From JAWKIJ01 sp041394325 (GTDB lineage: Bacteria > Actinomycetota > Acidimicrobiia > Acidimicrobiales > Microtrichaceae): a DNA stretch of 64,000 nucleotides. The translations under genes and the position numbers were made by a program. The notes beneath the pieces were generated by a model. It made no database searches and was not told the origin of the DNA. It saw only the letters and a program-made list of their open reading frames with translations. The DNA lies in the NCBI GenBank assembly GCA_041394325.1, contig JAWKIJ010000001.1, forward strand, positions 558,001-622,000. Direction: 5' to 3'. Position 1 is the stretch's first letter. Every line of letters starts with the position of its first letter. Shown here one piece after another: positions 10,202 to 19,095 of this stretch.

Positions 10202-10239
10202 TAGAACGCGTTCTCGTACCCGGCGAGCTTACGAGAACG
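10202..10239. promoter_or_regulatory. KstR-type operator and adjacent inverted repeat
   Basis: TAGAACGCGTTCTC at 10202-10215 matches the KstR consensus TnnAACnnGTTnnA at every fixed position but the last. It lies 14 bp upstream of the fadA6-like ATG and 86 bp upstream of the divergent methyltransferase. Overlapping it, CGTTCTCGTA (10209-10218) is repeated as a perfect inverted copy at 10230-10239, giving an extended operator. KstR is the TetR-family repressor of cholesterol catabolism in mycobacteria and rhodococci. No regulator gene of that family is in the window. The site is read directly; its function is inferred. Confidence 0.6.
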
Positions 10240-10300
10240 AGCCGTCACCGACCCCTTCGGCGCTCGACCCACACCTGTCGGTGTCGGGCAGACTCGTGAG

Positions 10301-11159
10301 ATGACTACGGAACCCAACGCAGAGCAGATCGAGTTCTGGGACGGAGTCAGGGGCGGTGCGTGGGCCGCCGATGCCGACCGGTTCGACGCCCAACTCGAGC
10401 GATACGCGTTGCGCGTGCTGGGGTCGGCGAACCCCCTGGCCGGCCAACGGGTGCTCGACGTGGGCTGCGGCGCCGGGGCCACCACGATCGAGGCTGCCCG
10501 GGCCGTCGGACCGTCGGGTTGGGTTCTCGGCATGGACGTCTCCGAATCGCAACTCTCGGCCGCCCGCTCCCGGGCGACCGGACGCGGGTCTCCACTGGGT
10601 CGAGTTCCGACGGGCCGACGCACAGGTCGAGCGGGTGGCGCCACCTGTCGAGGTCGTCCTCAGTCGTTTCGGCGTGATGTTCTTCGACGACCCGCACGCC
10701 GCGTTCTCCAATTTGGCGGAGGCCACGATTGGCGGCGGCCGCTTCTCGTTCTCGTGCTGGGACGACGTCGCCCACAACGAATGGATCCTCGCCCCGGCTG
10801 CCGCCATCTCGCCGTTGGTCGAATTGCCACCACCGTCGCCACCGGGGATGCCGGGACCGTTCGCGTTCGCCGACGTCGAGGCGGTCGCGGCGCTGCTCGA
10901 GGAGGCCGGGTGGACCGATCTCACCATCGAATCGATCGACGATCCGCTGTATCTCGGTGGTCCAGGAACCGTCGCGAGGACCGTGGACTTCGCCGTGCGG
11001 TCGATGAGGGGAATCACCGATGCCATGGAGGGCTTCGACTCCGAACGACGTGAGGAGGTCCGGCGGCGCCTCACCGGGGAGTTCTCGCGGCACCACGACG
11101 GGATCGGTGTCCGATACCGGGCTCGGGCGCATCTGATACGGGCCATCAGGGACTCCTGA
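10301..11159 (+). pseudogene. Class I SAM-dependent methyltransferase, frame broken near 10585
   Basis: This is a SAM-dependent methyltransferase of about 286 residues. Motif I VLDVGCGAGATTIEAAR is near residue 50 and the acidic loop GMDVSESQL follows. The frame then changes near 10585, and the rest (AGLHWVEFRRADAQVE, EVVLSRFGVMFFDD, FSFSCWDDVAHNEW) reads in the next frame to the stop at 11159. Motif order and spacing are normal once the frames are joined, so a sequence error is more likely than decay. It is divergent from fadA6 and shares its intergenic operator region. The substrate is not predictable; the family includes small-molecule methylases of the UbiE/COQ5 type. Confidence 0.75.
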
Positions 11160-11213
11160 GACCGCGGAAGGTCGCCGCCCGGGCGCCGGTTCGCAACCCG
11201 CTCGCCGATGCGG

Positions 11214-12213
11214 TCAGCCCAGGAGGTGCCGGGCCACCCTACGCCGGTGGAGTGCGGCGGAACCATCCTGCTCCCGTAGTGCCCACGAGCGCTTGAGATA
11301 CAGGTGCAGGTCGTATTCGACCGTGTAGCCGATACCCCCGTGACATTGCATGGCCACACGACCGACCACGTCCGCCGCGTCCGATGCCGAAGCCTTCGCC
11401 ATCGCGCGTGCACGGTCGCGTCCGGATCTCCCGTGGCCAGCGAGTACGCCGCGCCACACCAACGGCTTGGCGAACTCGACGGCCGACAGCGCGTCGGCGC
11501 AGTGGTGTTTGACCGCCTGGAACGAACCGATCGGAACGCCGAACTGTCGTCGTTCGGTGACATAGCCGGTGGTGAGTTCCAACATCGTGTCCGCCAGGCC
11601 GCAGAGTTCGGCCGCGGCAAAGGTCGCGGCGCGGTCGTTCGCTTCGCGGGCACCCTCCTCCGCTCGAAGAGGCGGGTCGCCGCGGCGGGGTCCAGCGGAC
11701 CCGACTCAGCCGTCGCGACCTGTCGACGGACTCCTCGGGAGCGATCTCGACGACGTCGGTGTCGACCAGGTGCAGACCGTCGTCGTGTTCGAGCAGGAAG
11801 ATCGAGGCACCGGCCGCATGGTTCACGAACGGGTTGGCCGCGAGCCCGAGGGCGGCGAAGGCCGACCCTTCGGCCAGTGCGGCGAGCCACCGCTCGGCGT
11901 CCGGGCCGGCGTCATGGTCCCGCAACGCGGGCACGACCACCCCGGCGACCGCGCTGAGGGGTTCGGGCAGGGCGACCCTGCCCGCCTCGTAGGAGATGCG
12001 CACCATCTCGACCTCGGTCAGGCCGAGCCCACCGACGCCTTCGGGCGCCATCAGCGCTACCACACCCATCTCGACGAGCCGCGCCCACAGGCCGTCGATC
12101 CGACCCGATCCGTCCCATGCGGCCCGCAACGCGGACGGGGTGCATTCGTTGGCGAGGAGGTCGGCGACGGCGCCGGAGAGGTCGAGCTGGTCCTGTGTGA
12201 ACGAGAAGCGCAT
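11214..12213 (-). pseudogene. Acyl-CoA dehydrogenase, short second subunit, two frame breaks
   Basis: This is an acyl-CoA dehydrogenase-like protein of about 333 residues starting MRFSFTQDQLDLSGAVADLL. The first part reads to about 11718. A middle piece (VATAESGPLDPAAATRLFE) is in a second frame, and from about 11655 the rest (AATFAAAELCGLADTMLELTTGYVTERRQFGVPIGSFQAVKHHCADA...) is in a third. Joined, it is a normal short FadE with the ERRQFGVPI and QCHGGIGYT motifs. The ATG at 12213 is 5 bp after the stop of the preceding, larger acyl-CoA dehydrogenase. This coupling and the unequal sizes match the alpha2-beta2 FadE pairs known in steroid degradation (FadE28-29, FadE31-32). The pairing is inferred. 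Confidence 0.8.
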
Positions 12214-12218
12214 CGGAC

Positions 12219-13451
12219 CTACTTCCGCGGGAGCCCGAGCACCCGCTCGGCGACGATGTTGCGTTGGATTTCGTTGGTACCGGCGTAGATCGGGCCGGAC
12301 AGGGAGAACTGGTAGCCCTTCAGCCACGGGTTCTCGATCCTCGTGGTTGCGTCTCCCCCGCTCGGCTCCCCGTCGGGGGCCTCGCCGGGATACAGGTACT
12401 CCAGTTCGGCCTCCCCGCCCAGGAGCCGGAGCGCTGCCTCGTGGAGGCGGACGTCGAGCTCGGACCAGAAGATCTTGTTGAGGCTCGACCTTGCTCCGGG
12501 GGACCGTCCCTCGACGATGCCGGTGACGTCCTGGAGCGTGTACAACGCATAGGCCTCCGCGTCGATCCATGCCCTGGTGACCGCGTCGGCCAGCGTCGGA
12601 TCGTCCTCGACCGCGTCGGCGTGCCTGCGCGCCAGGTCGACCAGGCGTGACGAGGCCGCGCGGAACCTGCCCGGTGAGCGGAGCGTGAGCCCGCGCTCCG
12701 AGGAGGTGGTCGCCATTGCAACACCCCACCCGCCGTCGACGTCACCCAACACACCGCCGGCGGCCGGGTCGTTGTCGCCGTCGGGGACGAACGCCCCGTC
12801 GAAGAACACCTCGGCGAAACCCTCGTCGCCGTCGAGACGACCGAAGCCGCGAACGGTGATCCCCTCTGCGTCCAGTGGAACCAACAGGTAGGTGAGCCCG
12901 TGGTGACGGGTGGAGTCGGGGTCGGTCCGGAACAGACCGAACAGGTGGGTGCAGAACGCCCCGCGTGTCGTCCACGTCTTCTGTCCGTACAGACGCCAGC
13001 CACCCGCGACGTCGTCACGCACGGCCTTGGAGGTGATGCCGGCGAGGTCCGATCCCGCGTTCGGCTCGGACCAGCCCTGACACCAGAGATCGTCGGCGGC
13101 GGCCATCCTGGGCAGGTAGTACTCCTGTTGAGCGGGGGTGCCGAACTCGAAGATCGTGGGGGCGAGCAGGAAGATGCCGTTCTGGGTGACGCGCTGAGGC
13201 GCGCCGGCCCGGTAGTACTCCTCCTCGAAGATCAGCCACTCCCACAGCGATGCACCCCGACCGCCGAACTCGACCGGCCACGACACGACGGCCCAACGGT
13301 TGGCGAACAGGCGCCGCTCCCACTCGAGGTGCGACGCGAACCCCTCGGCGGTGTCGCCACTGGGCAATGGCGGGCTGGGAACGTTGTCCTCCAGCCAGCG
13401 TCGCGCCTCGGTCCGGAAGTCGTCCTCGTCGGGGCTCCAGGTCAGATCCAC
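12219..13451 (-). CDS. Acyl-CoA dehydrogenase, large subunit of a probable heteromeric pair
   Basis: This is an acyl-CoA dehydrogenase of 410 residues. Motifs include WCQGWSEPNAGSDLAGI (flavin contact), LYGQKTWTTRGAFC, SERGLTLRSPGRF, and the C-terminal IYAGTNEIQRNIVAERVLGLPRK. Alanine replaces the glutamate of the usual YEGT motif, as in several steroid FadE proteins. GTG 13451 is taken as the start because VDLTWSPDEDDFR is the typical N-terminus; the longer frame runs back into unrelated sequence. It is followed within 5 bp by a smaller acyl-CoA dehydrogenase gene, and both probably form one flavoenzyme complex acting on a steroid-derived or branched acyl-CoA (inference). Confidence 0.9.
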   Translation of the reverse strand: MDLTWSPDEDDFRTEARRWLEDNVPSPPLPSGDTAEGFASHLEWERRLFANRWAVVSWPVEFGGRGASLWEWLIFEEEYYRAGAPQRVTQNGIFLLAPTIFEFGTPAQQEYYLPRMAAADDLWCQGWSEPNAGSDLAGITSKAVRDDVAGGWRLYGQKTWTTRGAFCTHLFGLFRTDPDSTRHHGLTYLLVPLDAEGITVRGFGRLDGDEGFAEVFFDGAFVPDGDNDPAAGGVLGDVDGGWGVAMATTSSERGLTLRSPGRFRAASSRLVDLARRHADAVEDDPTLADAVTRAWIDAEAYALYTLQDVTGIVEGRSPGARSSLNKIFWSELDVRLHEAALRLLGGEAELEYLYPGEAPDGEPSGGDATTRIENPWLKGYQFSLSGPIYAGTNEIQRNIVAERVLGLPRK

Positions 13452-13482
13452 GGCGGAGAGTCTGCCAACTTCGCGGAGCCGA

Positions 13483-14231
13483 TCAGAACAGCCGCTCGAC
13501 GGCGTCGGAGACGTCGTCGAAGTCGATCGGCGGATCGTCGAAACGTCGCAGCTCCCGATAGGTGCGGTCGCGTCCCGCCGCGTCGACGAACCAACCGCGG
13601 AGCCGCTCACGCAACGTCGCGGCGAGTAGCACGGGCATGTGGTCGAGGGCCCCGGAAAGGTCGGGTGCGACGCTGAGGATCCGACCGAGGTCGTACAGGT
13701 CCGACGCCCGCTTCTCGGGACGGTGCGAGGCACGTAACGGCACGGTGGTCGCCTTCATGGCGACGATCCCGCGCAGTCCGCGACCAGGCGGGACCGGACG
13801 GTGACGAGTGCCGCACCGTCCGGATCGACGACGGTGAGATCCAACGGGGTCGCCGAGTCGTGGGCGTAGGAGTGAGCCACGACATTGATCTCGAGGTCGG
13901 TCACGTCGTCGAGATCGATCATCGCGGCGAGTTCGGCGGTGGACTCCTCGGCGATGTCGATCACGTCGAGATCGAGGTGGTTGGGCATCGTGTACTGCCC
14001 TCCCCCACTCGAGGTGACCGCCAGCGTCGCCAGCAGTTCGTGGTGTGCCGCGAGGTCGCGGGTGACCGCATCGAGGTCGACGGTTGCCCGGTACGGCGTA
14101 CCCACCCGGCACATCACGGCCAGACCGCCGATCAGCCGGAATGCCCCGGGCAGTTCACCCAGCAACTCGACGGCACGATGGGTGGTCCCACCGGGTCGCC
14201 CGGTGAGCACGACCGTCTCCGGCACGGTCAC
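13483..14231 (-). pseudogene. AbiEii-like nucleotidyltransferase (toxin), frame broken near 13770
   Basis: This is a nucleotidyltransferase-fold protein of about 249 residues. The GG...D-x-D core is seen in LIGGLAVMCRVGT followed by YRATVDLDAV, the pattern of AbiEii/DUF1814-type proteins. The frame breaks near 13770 in a GCGGGATC stretch. One missing G would restore CAG-IVAMKATTVPLRASHRPEKR, the basic segment normal for this family, followed by SDLYDLGRIL. GTG 14231 overlaps the stop of the upstream gene (GTGA), so the two are translationally coupled. In AbiE systems this protein is the toxin or abortive-infection effector, kept in check by its upstream partner. The assignment rests on motif and gene order. 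Confidence 0.65.
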
Positions 14232-15280
14232 GATCCCGGAACCCCGGGAACGATCCCCCAGGACTCGACGATCTCCCGTCCCCGGGACGGATCGGCACCG
14301 AGGCGCAGCGCGCACAACATCGGATGGGCGATGCGCCACGGATGGTCCTCGTCGGGGACCATGTCCTCGAGCAGGGGGATCCACTTGAGCGGTGACGACC
14401 TCACCGCCATGCGTGCAGGAGCGGAGGGATCGACGAATGTGCGGAGCCGGCGGAGGGTCGACCGGGACGTGACGTAACAGCGGGCGGGGAGGTCACCCGC
14501 TGCAGGGATGCGTGCACCCCCCAGGGTCGCCGCTCGTTCGTCGACTCGGATCAACTCGGGGGTGGGCATCGCGGCGGCCACCTCGCCGATCGGCGCGGCG
14601 AGGTGGAGCCAGCCGTCGTCGGGCCATTGTGCGGCGGCCTCCCAGAACAAGTCGGGGAGCAGCGGCCGACGGGTGGTCGGACCCAGCAGTCCGGCCTCGA
14701 GCATGCGCGCCACCATCTCATGGGTTGCGCCGACGCTCCGTTGGGTGACGCGGGCGACCGAGCGCGCACTCACCGGTTCGTCGGGGTGGATCAGCGCGAA
14801 GAGTGCGAGTTCCAGGCCGACCGAGGTCCACAGGTTTGCGCCGCGCCGCGACCGCACCTCGGCCGGGACCCCCGGTGGCTGGAAAGGGACCTCGATCCGC
14901 ACGCCGGTCTGCCACAGCCGTAGGTGGCCCCGACGGTCGAGCCATCCCCAGCCGTGACGCCGCAGCACGTCGCGGCCCGCTTCGCTGATGCGGTCGGCGA
15001 TCACGACGCCGGGTACGGCGGTTTGCGTCACGAGGTCGGCGAGATCGGCGGGGTTGGGGTGGGCGCGTTCGACGATCGGGCCGCCGAGCACGACGCCGTC
15101 GAGACGCAAGGAGCCGAGGAGCGGATCGTCGGGCCAGGGCACGACCACCGCGGGGATGCCGATGGAGGCCGCCGCCTGTTCGATCTCGGTGACCTCGACG
15201 ATGGGATTGGGCGCGGCTCCGACCGATGGGCCCGGTTGCGGACGGGACCGCCGGCTCGTCGATCGTGGCGTCACGAACAC
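14228..15280 (-). CDS. AbiEi-like winged-helix antitoxin/regulator
   Basis: This is a protein of about 350 residues. The middle contains a helix-turn-helix region (SARSVARVTQRSVGATHEM, then VARMLEAGLLG), preceded by an endonuclease-like alpha/beta N-terminal part (GVVIADRISEAGRDVLRRHG then GWLDRRGHLRLW). This architecture, immediately upstream of a nucleotidyltransferase gene with a GTGA overlap, is that of AbiEi/COG4861-type antitoxins, which repress their own operon. The start is GTG at 15280. No close relative can be named, and an orphan transcriptional regulator is the alternative. The short intergenic 15281-15426 should carry its promoter. Confidence 0.6.
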   Translation of the reverse strand: MFVTPRSTSRRSRPQPGPSVGAAPNPIVEVTEIEQAAASIGIPAVVVPWPDDPLLGSLRLDGVVLGGPIVERAHPNPADLADLVTQTAVPGVVIADRISEAGRDVLRRHGWGWLDRRGHLRLWQTGVRIEVPFQPPGVPAEVRSRRGANLWTSVGLELALFALIHPDEPVSARSVARVTQRSVGATHEMVARMLEAGLLGPTTRRPLLPDLFWEAAAQWPDDGWLHLAAPIGEVAAAMPTPELIRVDERAATLGGARIPAAGDLPARCYVTSRSTLRRLRTFVDPSAPARMAVRSSPLKWIPLLEDMVPDEDHPWRIAHPMLCALRLGADPSRGREIVESWGIVPGVPGS

Positions 15281-15426
15281 GGAACAACTATATCGATGAC
15301 GGCGGCGATCGACGCTCGCGCCGTCAAGAACGCCGAACTATGAATGCATCGGAGGGGCTGCCACCGGCCGTCGTCGACCGATACCGACCGTGTTCGACGG
15401 GCAACGCGGACCGCCCACGCGACCGC

Positions 15427-16539
15427 TCAGCCGGCGAGACGATGCAGCGTCGCCGAGGCCTCGGCCATGATGCGCTCGAGGAGTTCGGCGACGGTGGGGA
15501 TCTCCTCGATCGCGCCCACGACCTGACCGGTGGGCAGGATGCCCGCGTCGACGCGACCCTCGACCACCCCGGCGCGGGTCATCATCGGTGCGTTGGCGGC
15601 GAGGGCCAGTTGCGCCCACGTGAGCTCCTGCGCGCGCCGCATCTCCAGACCCGACCGCACCAGGTCCTTGACGGGGGTGCCGGAGGACGACGCAAACCGC
15701 AGTGCGTTGCGCGCGGCGGAGGGGAATCGCATCGCGGCGGGCAGCTTCTCGAGCGCGTCGATCATCGCGGTGCGGATCACCCGCTGGGGTGCACCGTCGA
15801 TCGCGTCCGTGACGACCGTGCCAGTGACCGGCGTCGACAGGTAGGTCTGCTTGATCGCCTCGGGTACGTGCGATTCGCGGGTCAGCAGGAACCGAGTTCC
15901 CATCGCCACGCCGGCGGCGCCGTAGGCGAGCGCGGCGACCAGGCCACGCCCGTCGAAGAAGCCGCCGGCGGCGAGCACGGGGATGCCCGAGCCCTGCACG
16001 GCGTCGACCACCGCTGGCAACAGCAACGTCGTCGGTACGGTGCCCGTGTGGCCACCGCCCTCACCGCCCTGCGCGATGAGGGCGTCCACTCCGATCGCCG
16101 CCATCTTCTCGGCGTGACGCCGCGCACCGACCGTCACGACCACGACCGCTCCCGCGTCGTGCAACCGGGCCACCACCGGTGCGGCCGGGGCCCCCGCGAA
16201 CGACACCACCGGGACGGCCTCCGCGGCCAGCAACACGAGGCGCTCGTCGAGGTCGGCCTGGTTGGGCAACAGGTTCACGCCGAACGGAGCATCGGTGCGC
16301 GCCTTCACCTTGCCGATAGCGACGCGCAACTCCTCGGGCGTCATCGTGGCCGACGCCAGGATCCCCAGGCCTCCCGCCGCGGCGGTGGCCGCGGTGAGCC
16401 GCGCGCCGGACACCCAGCCCATGCCGGTCTGCACGATCGGAGTTCGGACCCCGAACAACGAACACGCCGCCGTGTGCAGGGCGGGGTGCCCGGCGGCCGC
16501 GGCGTCGGATCCGGGGGCGGGCACCGCTGCATCGCTCAC
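15427..16539 (-). CDS. ipdC: IpdC-like flavin oxidoreductase (nitronate monooxygenase family)
   Basis: This is a 370-residue TIM-barrel FMN enzyme of the 2-nitropropane dioxygenase/nitronate monooxygenase family. Features are the N-terminal PIVQTGMGWVSGARL, AQGGEGGGHTGTV (FMN/phosphate region), IPVLAAGGFFDGRGL, and GVAMGTRFLLTRES. Placed directly after IpdA- and IpdB-like genes with a GTGA overlap (GTG 16539), it corresponds to mycobacterial Rv3553 (IpdC), an oxidoreductase needed to break down the last steroid rings. The gene order ipdA-ipdB-ipdC is the main reason for the symbol. A generic nitronate monooxygenase would otherwise be the call. Confidence 0.85.
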   Translation of the reverse strand: MSDAAVPAPGSDAAAAGHPALHTAACSLFGVRTPIVQTGMGWVSGARLTAATAAAGGLGILASATMTPEELRVAIGKVKARTDAPFGVNLLPNQADLDERLVLLAAEAVPVVSFAGAPAAPVVARLHDAGAVVVVTVGARRHAEKMAAIGVDALIAQGGEGGGHTGTVPTTLLLPAVVDAVQGSGIPVLAAGGFFDGRGLVAALAYGAAGVAMGTRFLLTRESHVPEAIKQTYLSTPVTGTVVTDAIDGAPQRVIRTAMIDALEKLPAAMRFPSAARNALRFASSSGTPVKDLVRSGLEMRRAQELTWAQLALAANAPMMTRAGVVEGRVDAGILPTGQVVGAIEEIPTVAELLERIMAEASATLHRLAG

Positions 16540-17320
16540 GGGTTCGGGACCTCACGCTCGCGGAGCGCCCGAGGATCGATCACCTCACGGATCAGCCGCA
16601 GCTCCTCGTCGGTGGGCATCCTCGACTCGGTGACCTCATCGGGGACGACGAGATCGAACCCGGTCGCATCGACCACCTCGTCAACCGTCACACCGGGGTG
16701 CAGCGACCGAAGGCGCATCGCGTGGTCGGGCGTCTCGAAGTCGAGTACGCACAGGTCGGTGACCACTCGGCGGATCTCGTGGAAGCGCGAGGCCACCGGT
16801 CCCAGCGCGGCCGCACGGTCGTAGCCGACCCCGCACACGACGTCGACCGCGGCGACCAACACCTGGGGGGTGTGGCGGGGCACCCAGTAGCTGGTCGTGT
16901 GGTTGATCGTGTTGCCGGGCGCACCGCGGAAGCCGAGGAGTTGGGAGCGGGGGCGGTGCCAGTCGCCGATGCAGGCGATGTTCTGGTTCCCGAACCGGTC
17001 GATCTGGGTTGCACCCATCATCACGTGACGTTTCCCGTTCCACAGCACGCTGAACATCTGCGGGTACGGGTTCCACGCCTCTACGACGGCGTCGGCGGGA
17101 TCGGCTCCCGGCGGTAGCGGATTCGCGGCGAGCGCGCCGAAGCCGTCGGTCATCACCAGATCGGGCTCGAAGGTCTCCGCGCCAGCCGGCCACCGATCAT
17201 GGGGATGGTGCCGATGGGATTGCAGAGCCGCTCCCCGTCGCCGCGGAACGCCTCGGCCACCGCGACGACGCACACCTCGGCACGCGTCGGTGCACCGTCG
17301 ATCATCGTGTCGCCACTCAT
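16536..17320 (-). pseudogene. ipdB: IpdB-like CoA-transferase-fold ring hydrolase subunit, one frame break near 17180
   Basis: This is the beta subunit of the IpdAB complex, a CoA-transferase-fold enzyme that opens the last carbon ring of cholesterol (COCHEA-CoA hydrolase in mycobacteria). It starts at ATG 17320, overlapping the ipdA stop (ATGA), and reads to GTIPMIGGRLA. Near 17180 one G appears to be missing; the protein then continues as AETFEPDLVMTDGFGALA in the next frame to the stop at 16536. Family features are NPYPQMFSVLWNGKRHVMMG and TQIDRFGNQNIACIGDW. The single-base loss in an otherwise perfect gene suggests a sequence error. The 3' end overlaps ipdC. Confidence 0.85.
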
Positions 17321-18188
17321 GACGCCACCCCCACCCGACGCTGGTACTCCTCCTCGGTCACGTCGAGGAACTCCGCCTTGAACGACTCCCATTCGTCGTC
17401 GGACTTCGCTGTCGCGGCGTAACGCTTCTGGAAGGCCTCGTCGCGGGCGTAGTCGGGCGGGCACTCGGTGAAGTGGGCGGCCCCCGGTCGCTCGATGACA
17501 CCGGTGGTCATCAGGCGGCTGATCCGTTGCGTGTGGAACGACCCGAACCTCGCGAAGTCCTCGGTGTCCACGATCCGCTCGGTGCTCATGAAGCACTGCC
17601 TGGCCGCCATCGCCATGAGGTCGTCCATGTAGAGGTCCTGGTTGAGGAACTGGCCGTTGCCGCCGCGGTCGGCCCGGTTCATGTGGATGACGCGACGTCG
17701 AGCTCGATTGCCGGAACCGCGACGAGCGACTCACCCTCGCCGCCCTCGGGCCCGGGGTAGGGCGATCGCACCATCTTGAACTGCGGCATCACCTCCAGAA
17801 GGTCCGTGCCCATGCCCGCCCGCGTCGGCAGGAACGGCACCCGCCACGCGGCGGCCTGGAGACCGAGGAGCAGCATGCCCTCGTCGAGCTCGGTCACCTC
17901 GACCGTGCCCGCCTGGCGGGCGTGACGGAAGTGCGGTTCGAGAGGGATGGAGTCGAGCGACACGAACCCGTAGATCGCGTGGCGGACCTTGCCGGCCCGG
18001 CACAACATGCCCAGGTCGGGCCCGCCGTAGCTCACGACGGTGAGGTCCTTCACGTCGCTGCGGAGGAGCTCCCGCACGAGCGACATGGGTTTGCGTCGCG
18101 ACCCCCAACCGCCGATTCCGAGGGTCATCCCGTCGCGGAGCGACGCCACCACCTCGGCCTCGGTGGTGCGCTTGTCGGGTATGGGCAT
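17317..18188 (-). pseudogene. ipdA: IpdA-like CoA-transferase-fold ring hydrolase subunit, one frame break near 17690
   Basis: This is the alpha subunit partner of IpdB. ATG 18188 gives MPIPDKRTTEAEVVASLRDG, then GIGGWGSRRKPMSLVRELL, VVSYGGPDLGMLCRAGKV, and the DEGMLLLGLQAAA segment, closely matching the Rv3551 family as I know it. Near 17690 one base is lost. Without it the frame ends at DVASST; with it the protein continues ALIHMNRADRGGNGQFL and ends at 17317, where ATGA couples it to ipdB. It is the first gene of the ipdABC operon and lies 56 bp downstream of a perfect inverted repeat (18244-18270) that may be its operator. Confidence 0.85.
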
Positions 18189-18243
18189 TCGATCCTCCTG
18201 GGGAGTCCCGCGACCCGCCGGCGTGTCGGCGGACCGCGACTCG

Positions 18244-18270
18244 GGGGATCTGACGGGTCGTCAGATCCCC
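18244..18270. promoter_or_regulatory. Perfect 11-bp inverted repeat, candidate operator of ipdABC
   Basis: GGGGATCTGAC (18244-18254) and its exact reverse complement GTCAGATCCCC (18260-18270) are separated by GGGTC. The element sits between divergent ipdA (start 18188) and a lipoprotein gene (start 18429). Length and symmetry suit a TetR-family dimer-of-dimers. It does not match the mycobacterial KstR2 site (CAAG/CTTG half-sites) or the KstR site. A transcription terminator is less likely, because no gene ends towards it. Confidence 0.5.
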
Positions 18271-18428
18271 GGAACGCTAACCCAACACCCGCCCGTGCGG
18301 GTCGGCCGCGAGGGCGCACCCCGCAAGGGTCGATCGGACCGCTAGCTTGACCGCCGACGCGTCCCGACGGAGGCCACACAAGCGTCGTCACCGGATCCGG
18401 CCCCCGACGGGCCCTCGAGGAGAATGCC

Positions 18429-19037
18429 GTGAGATCGAACGCCACGACACGCCCGGTGGTCGCCGTCCTCGTCGCCGCAGTCCTCGGCCTCGCGGGATGT
18501 GGTTCGGGGTCCGAGGCCAAACCCAAGGCGAAGGGCGCAGCGACCACCACGACGTCGAAGAAGCAGGGCGATCCGGGGGTGACAACCCTGCCGGGAGGTC
18601 CGACACCGCAGACGGCCGCGACACCGACCACCCTCACGTTCAAGAAGGGCTTCCCACGGGCCCTCGCGGCCCTTAAGGCCGTTCCCGACGGCGACTTCTG
18701 CGCCGCCGCGAAGTCGATGGCCGCGGCGAACGGGATCACCCAACCGACCGATCCGGAGGGCGTGAAGAACGAGGTGGAGTACTTCCAGCTGTTGTTCGAC
18801 AAGCTCGCGTCGGGGGCACCCGAAGCCGTGAAGGCCGAGGCGAAGGCACTCCAGGACGCCGCGACGCAGTTCGCCGACGACGCCAAGGCAGTGGACTACG
18901 CGGTGAGTGCACTCGGCGGCAACTCGGGCCCCAAGGCCTTCAACAACGACGCGACCAACCAGGCGTTCGACAAGCTGAGCGACGAGATGGCCAAGTGCGG
19001 GCCGCTCGACTCGGCCCCACCCACCACCGGCGACTGA
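18429..19037 (+). CDS. Small secreted lipoprotein, hypothetical
   Basis: This is a 202-residue protein with a lipoprotein signal peptide. A basic N-terminus is followed by the hydrophobic stretch PVVAVLVAAVLGLAGC, whose LAGC lipobox places the lipidated cysteine near residue 24. A Thr/Pro/Lys-rich spacer follows, then a helical domain (residues about 70-195) with two cysteines (FCAAAKSM and KCGPLDSA) that could form a disulfide. It starts at GTG 18429 with GAGGAG 6 nt upstream. It is anchored to the outer face of the membrane. I recognise no family; similar small helical lipoproteins are common in Acidimicrobiia. It is divergent from ipdA, with no sign of functional linkage. Confidence 0.75.
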   Translation: MRSNATTRPVVAVLVAAVLGLAGCGSGSEAKPKAKGAATTTTSKKQGDPGVTTLPGGPTPQTAATPTTLTFKKGFPRALAALKAVPDGDFCAAAKSMAAANGITQPTDPEGVKNEVEYFQLLFDKLASGAPEAVKAEAKALQDAATQFADDAKAVDYAVSALGGNSGPKAFNNDATNQAFDKLSDEMAKCGPLDSAPPTTGD

Positions 19038-19095
19038 GGACGCCGGTGGCGGCCGAGGACCAAACCGGCGGCCGTGCGCTCGCTCGACGCAGCGG

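Noticed and set aside
7588..10299. A 903-codon open frame on the plus strand
   Set aside because: It is antisense to an acyl-CoA dehydrogenase and the FadA6-like thiolase, both with clear motifs; high-GC antisense frames stay open by chance.
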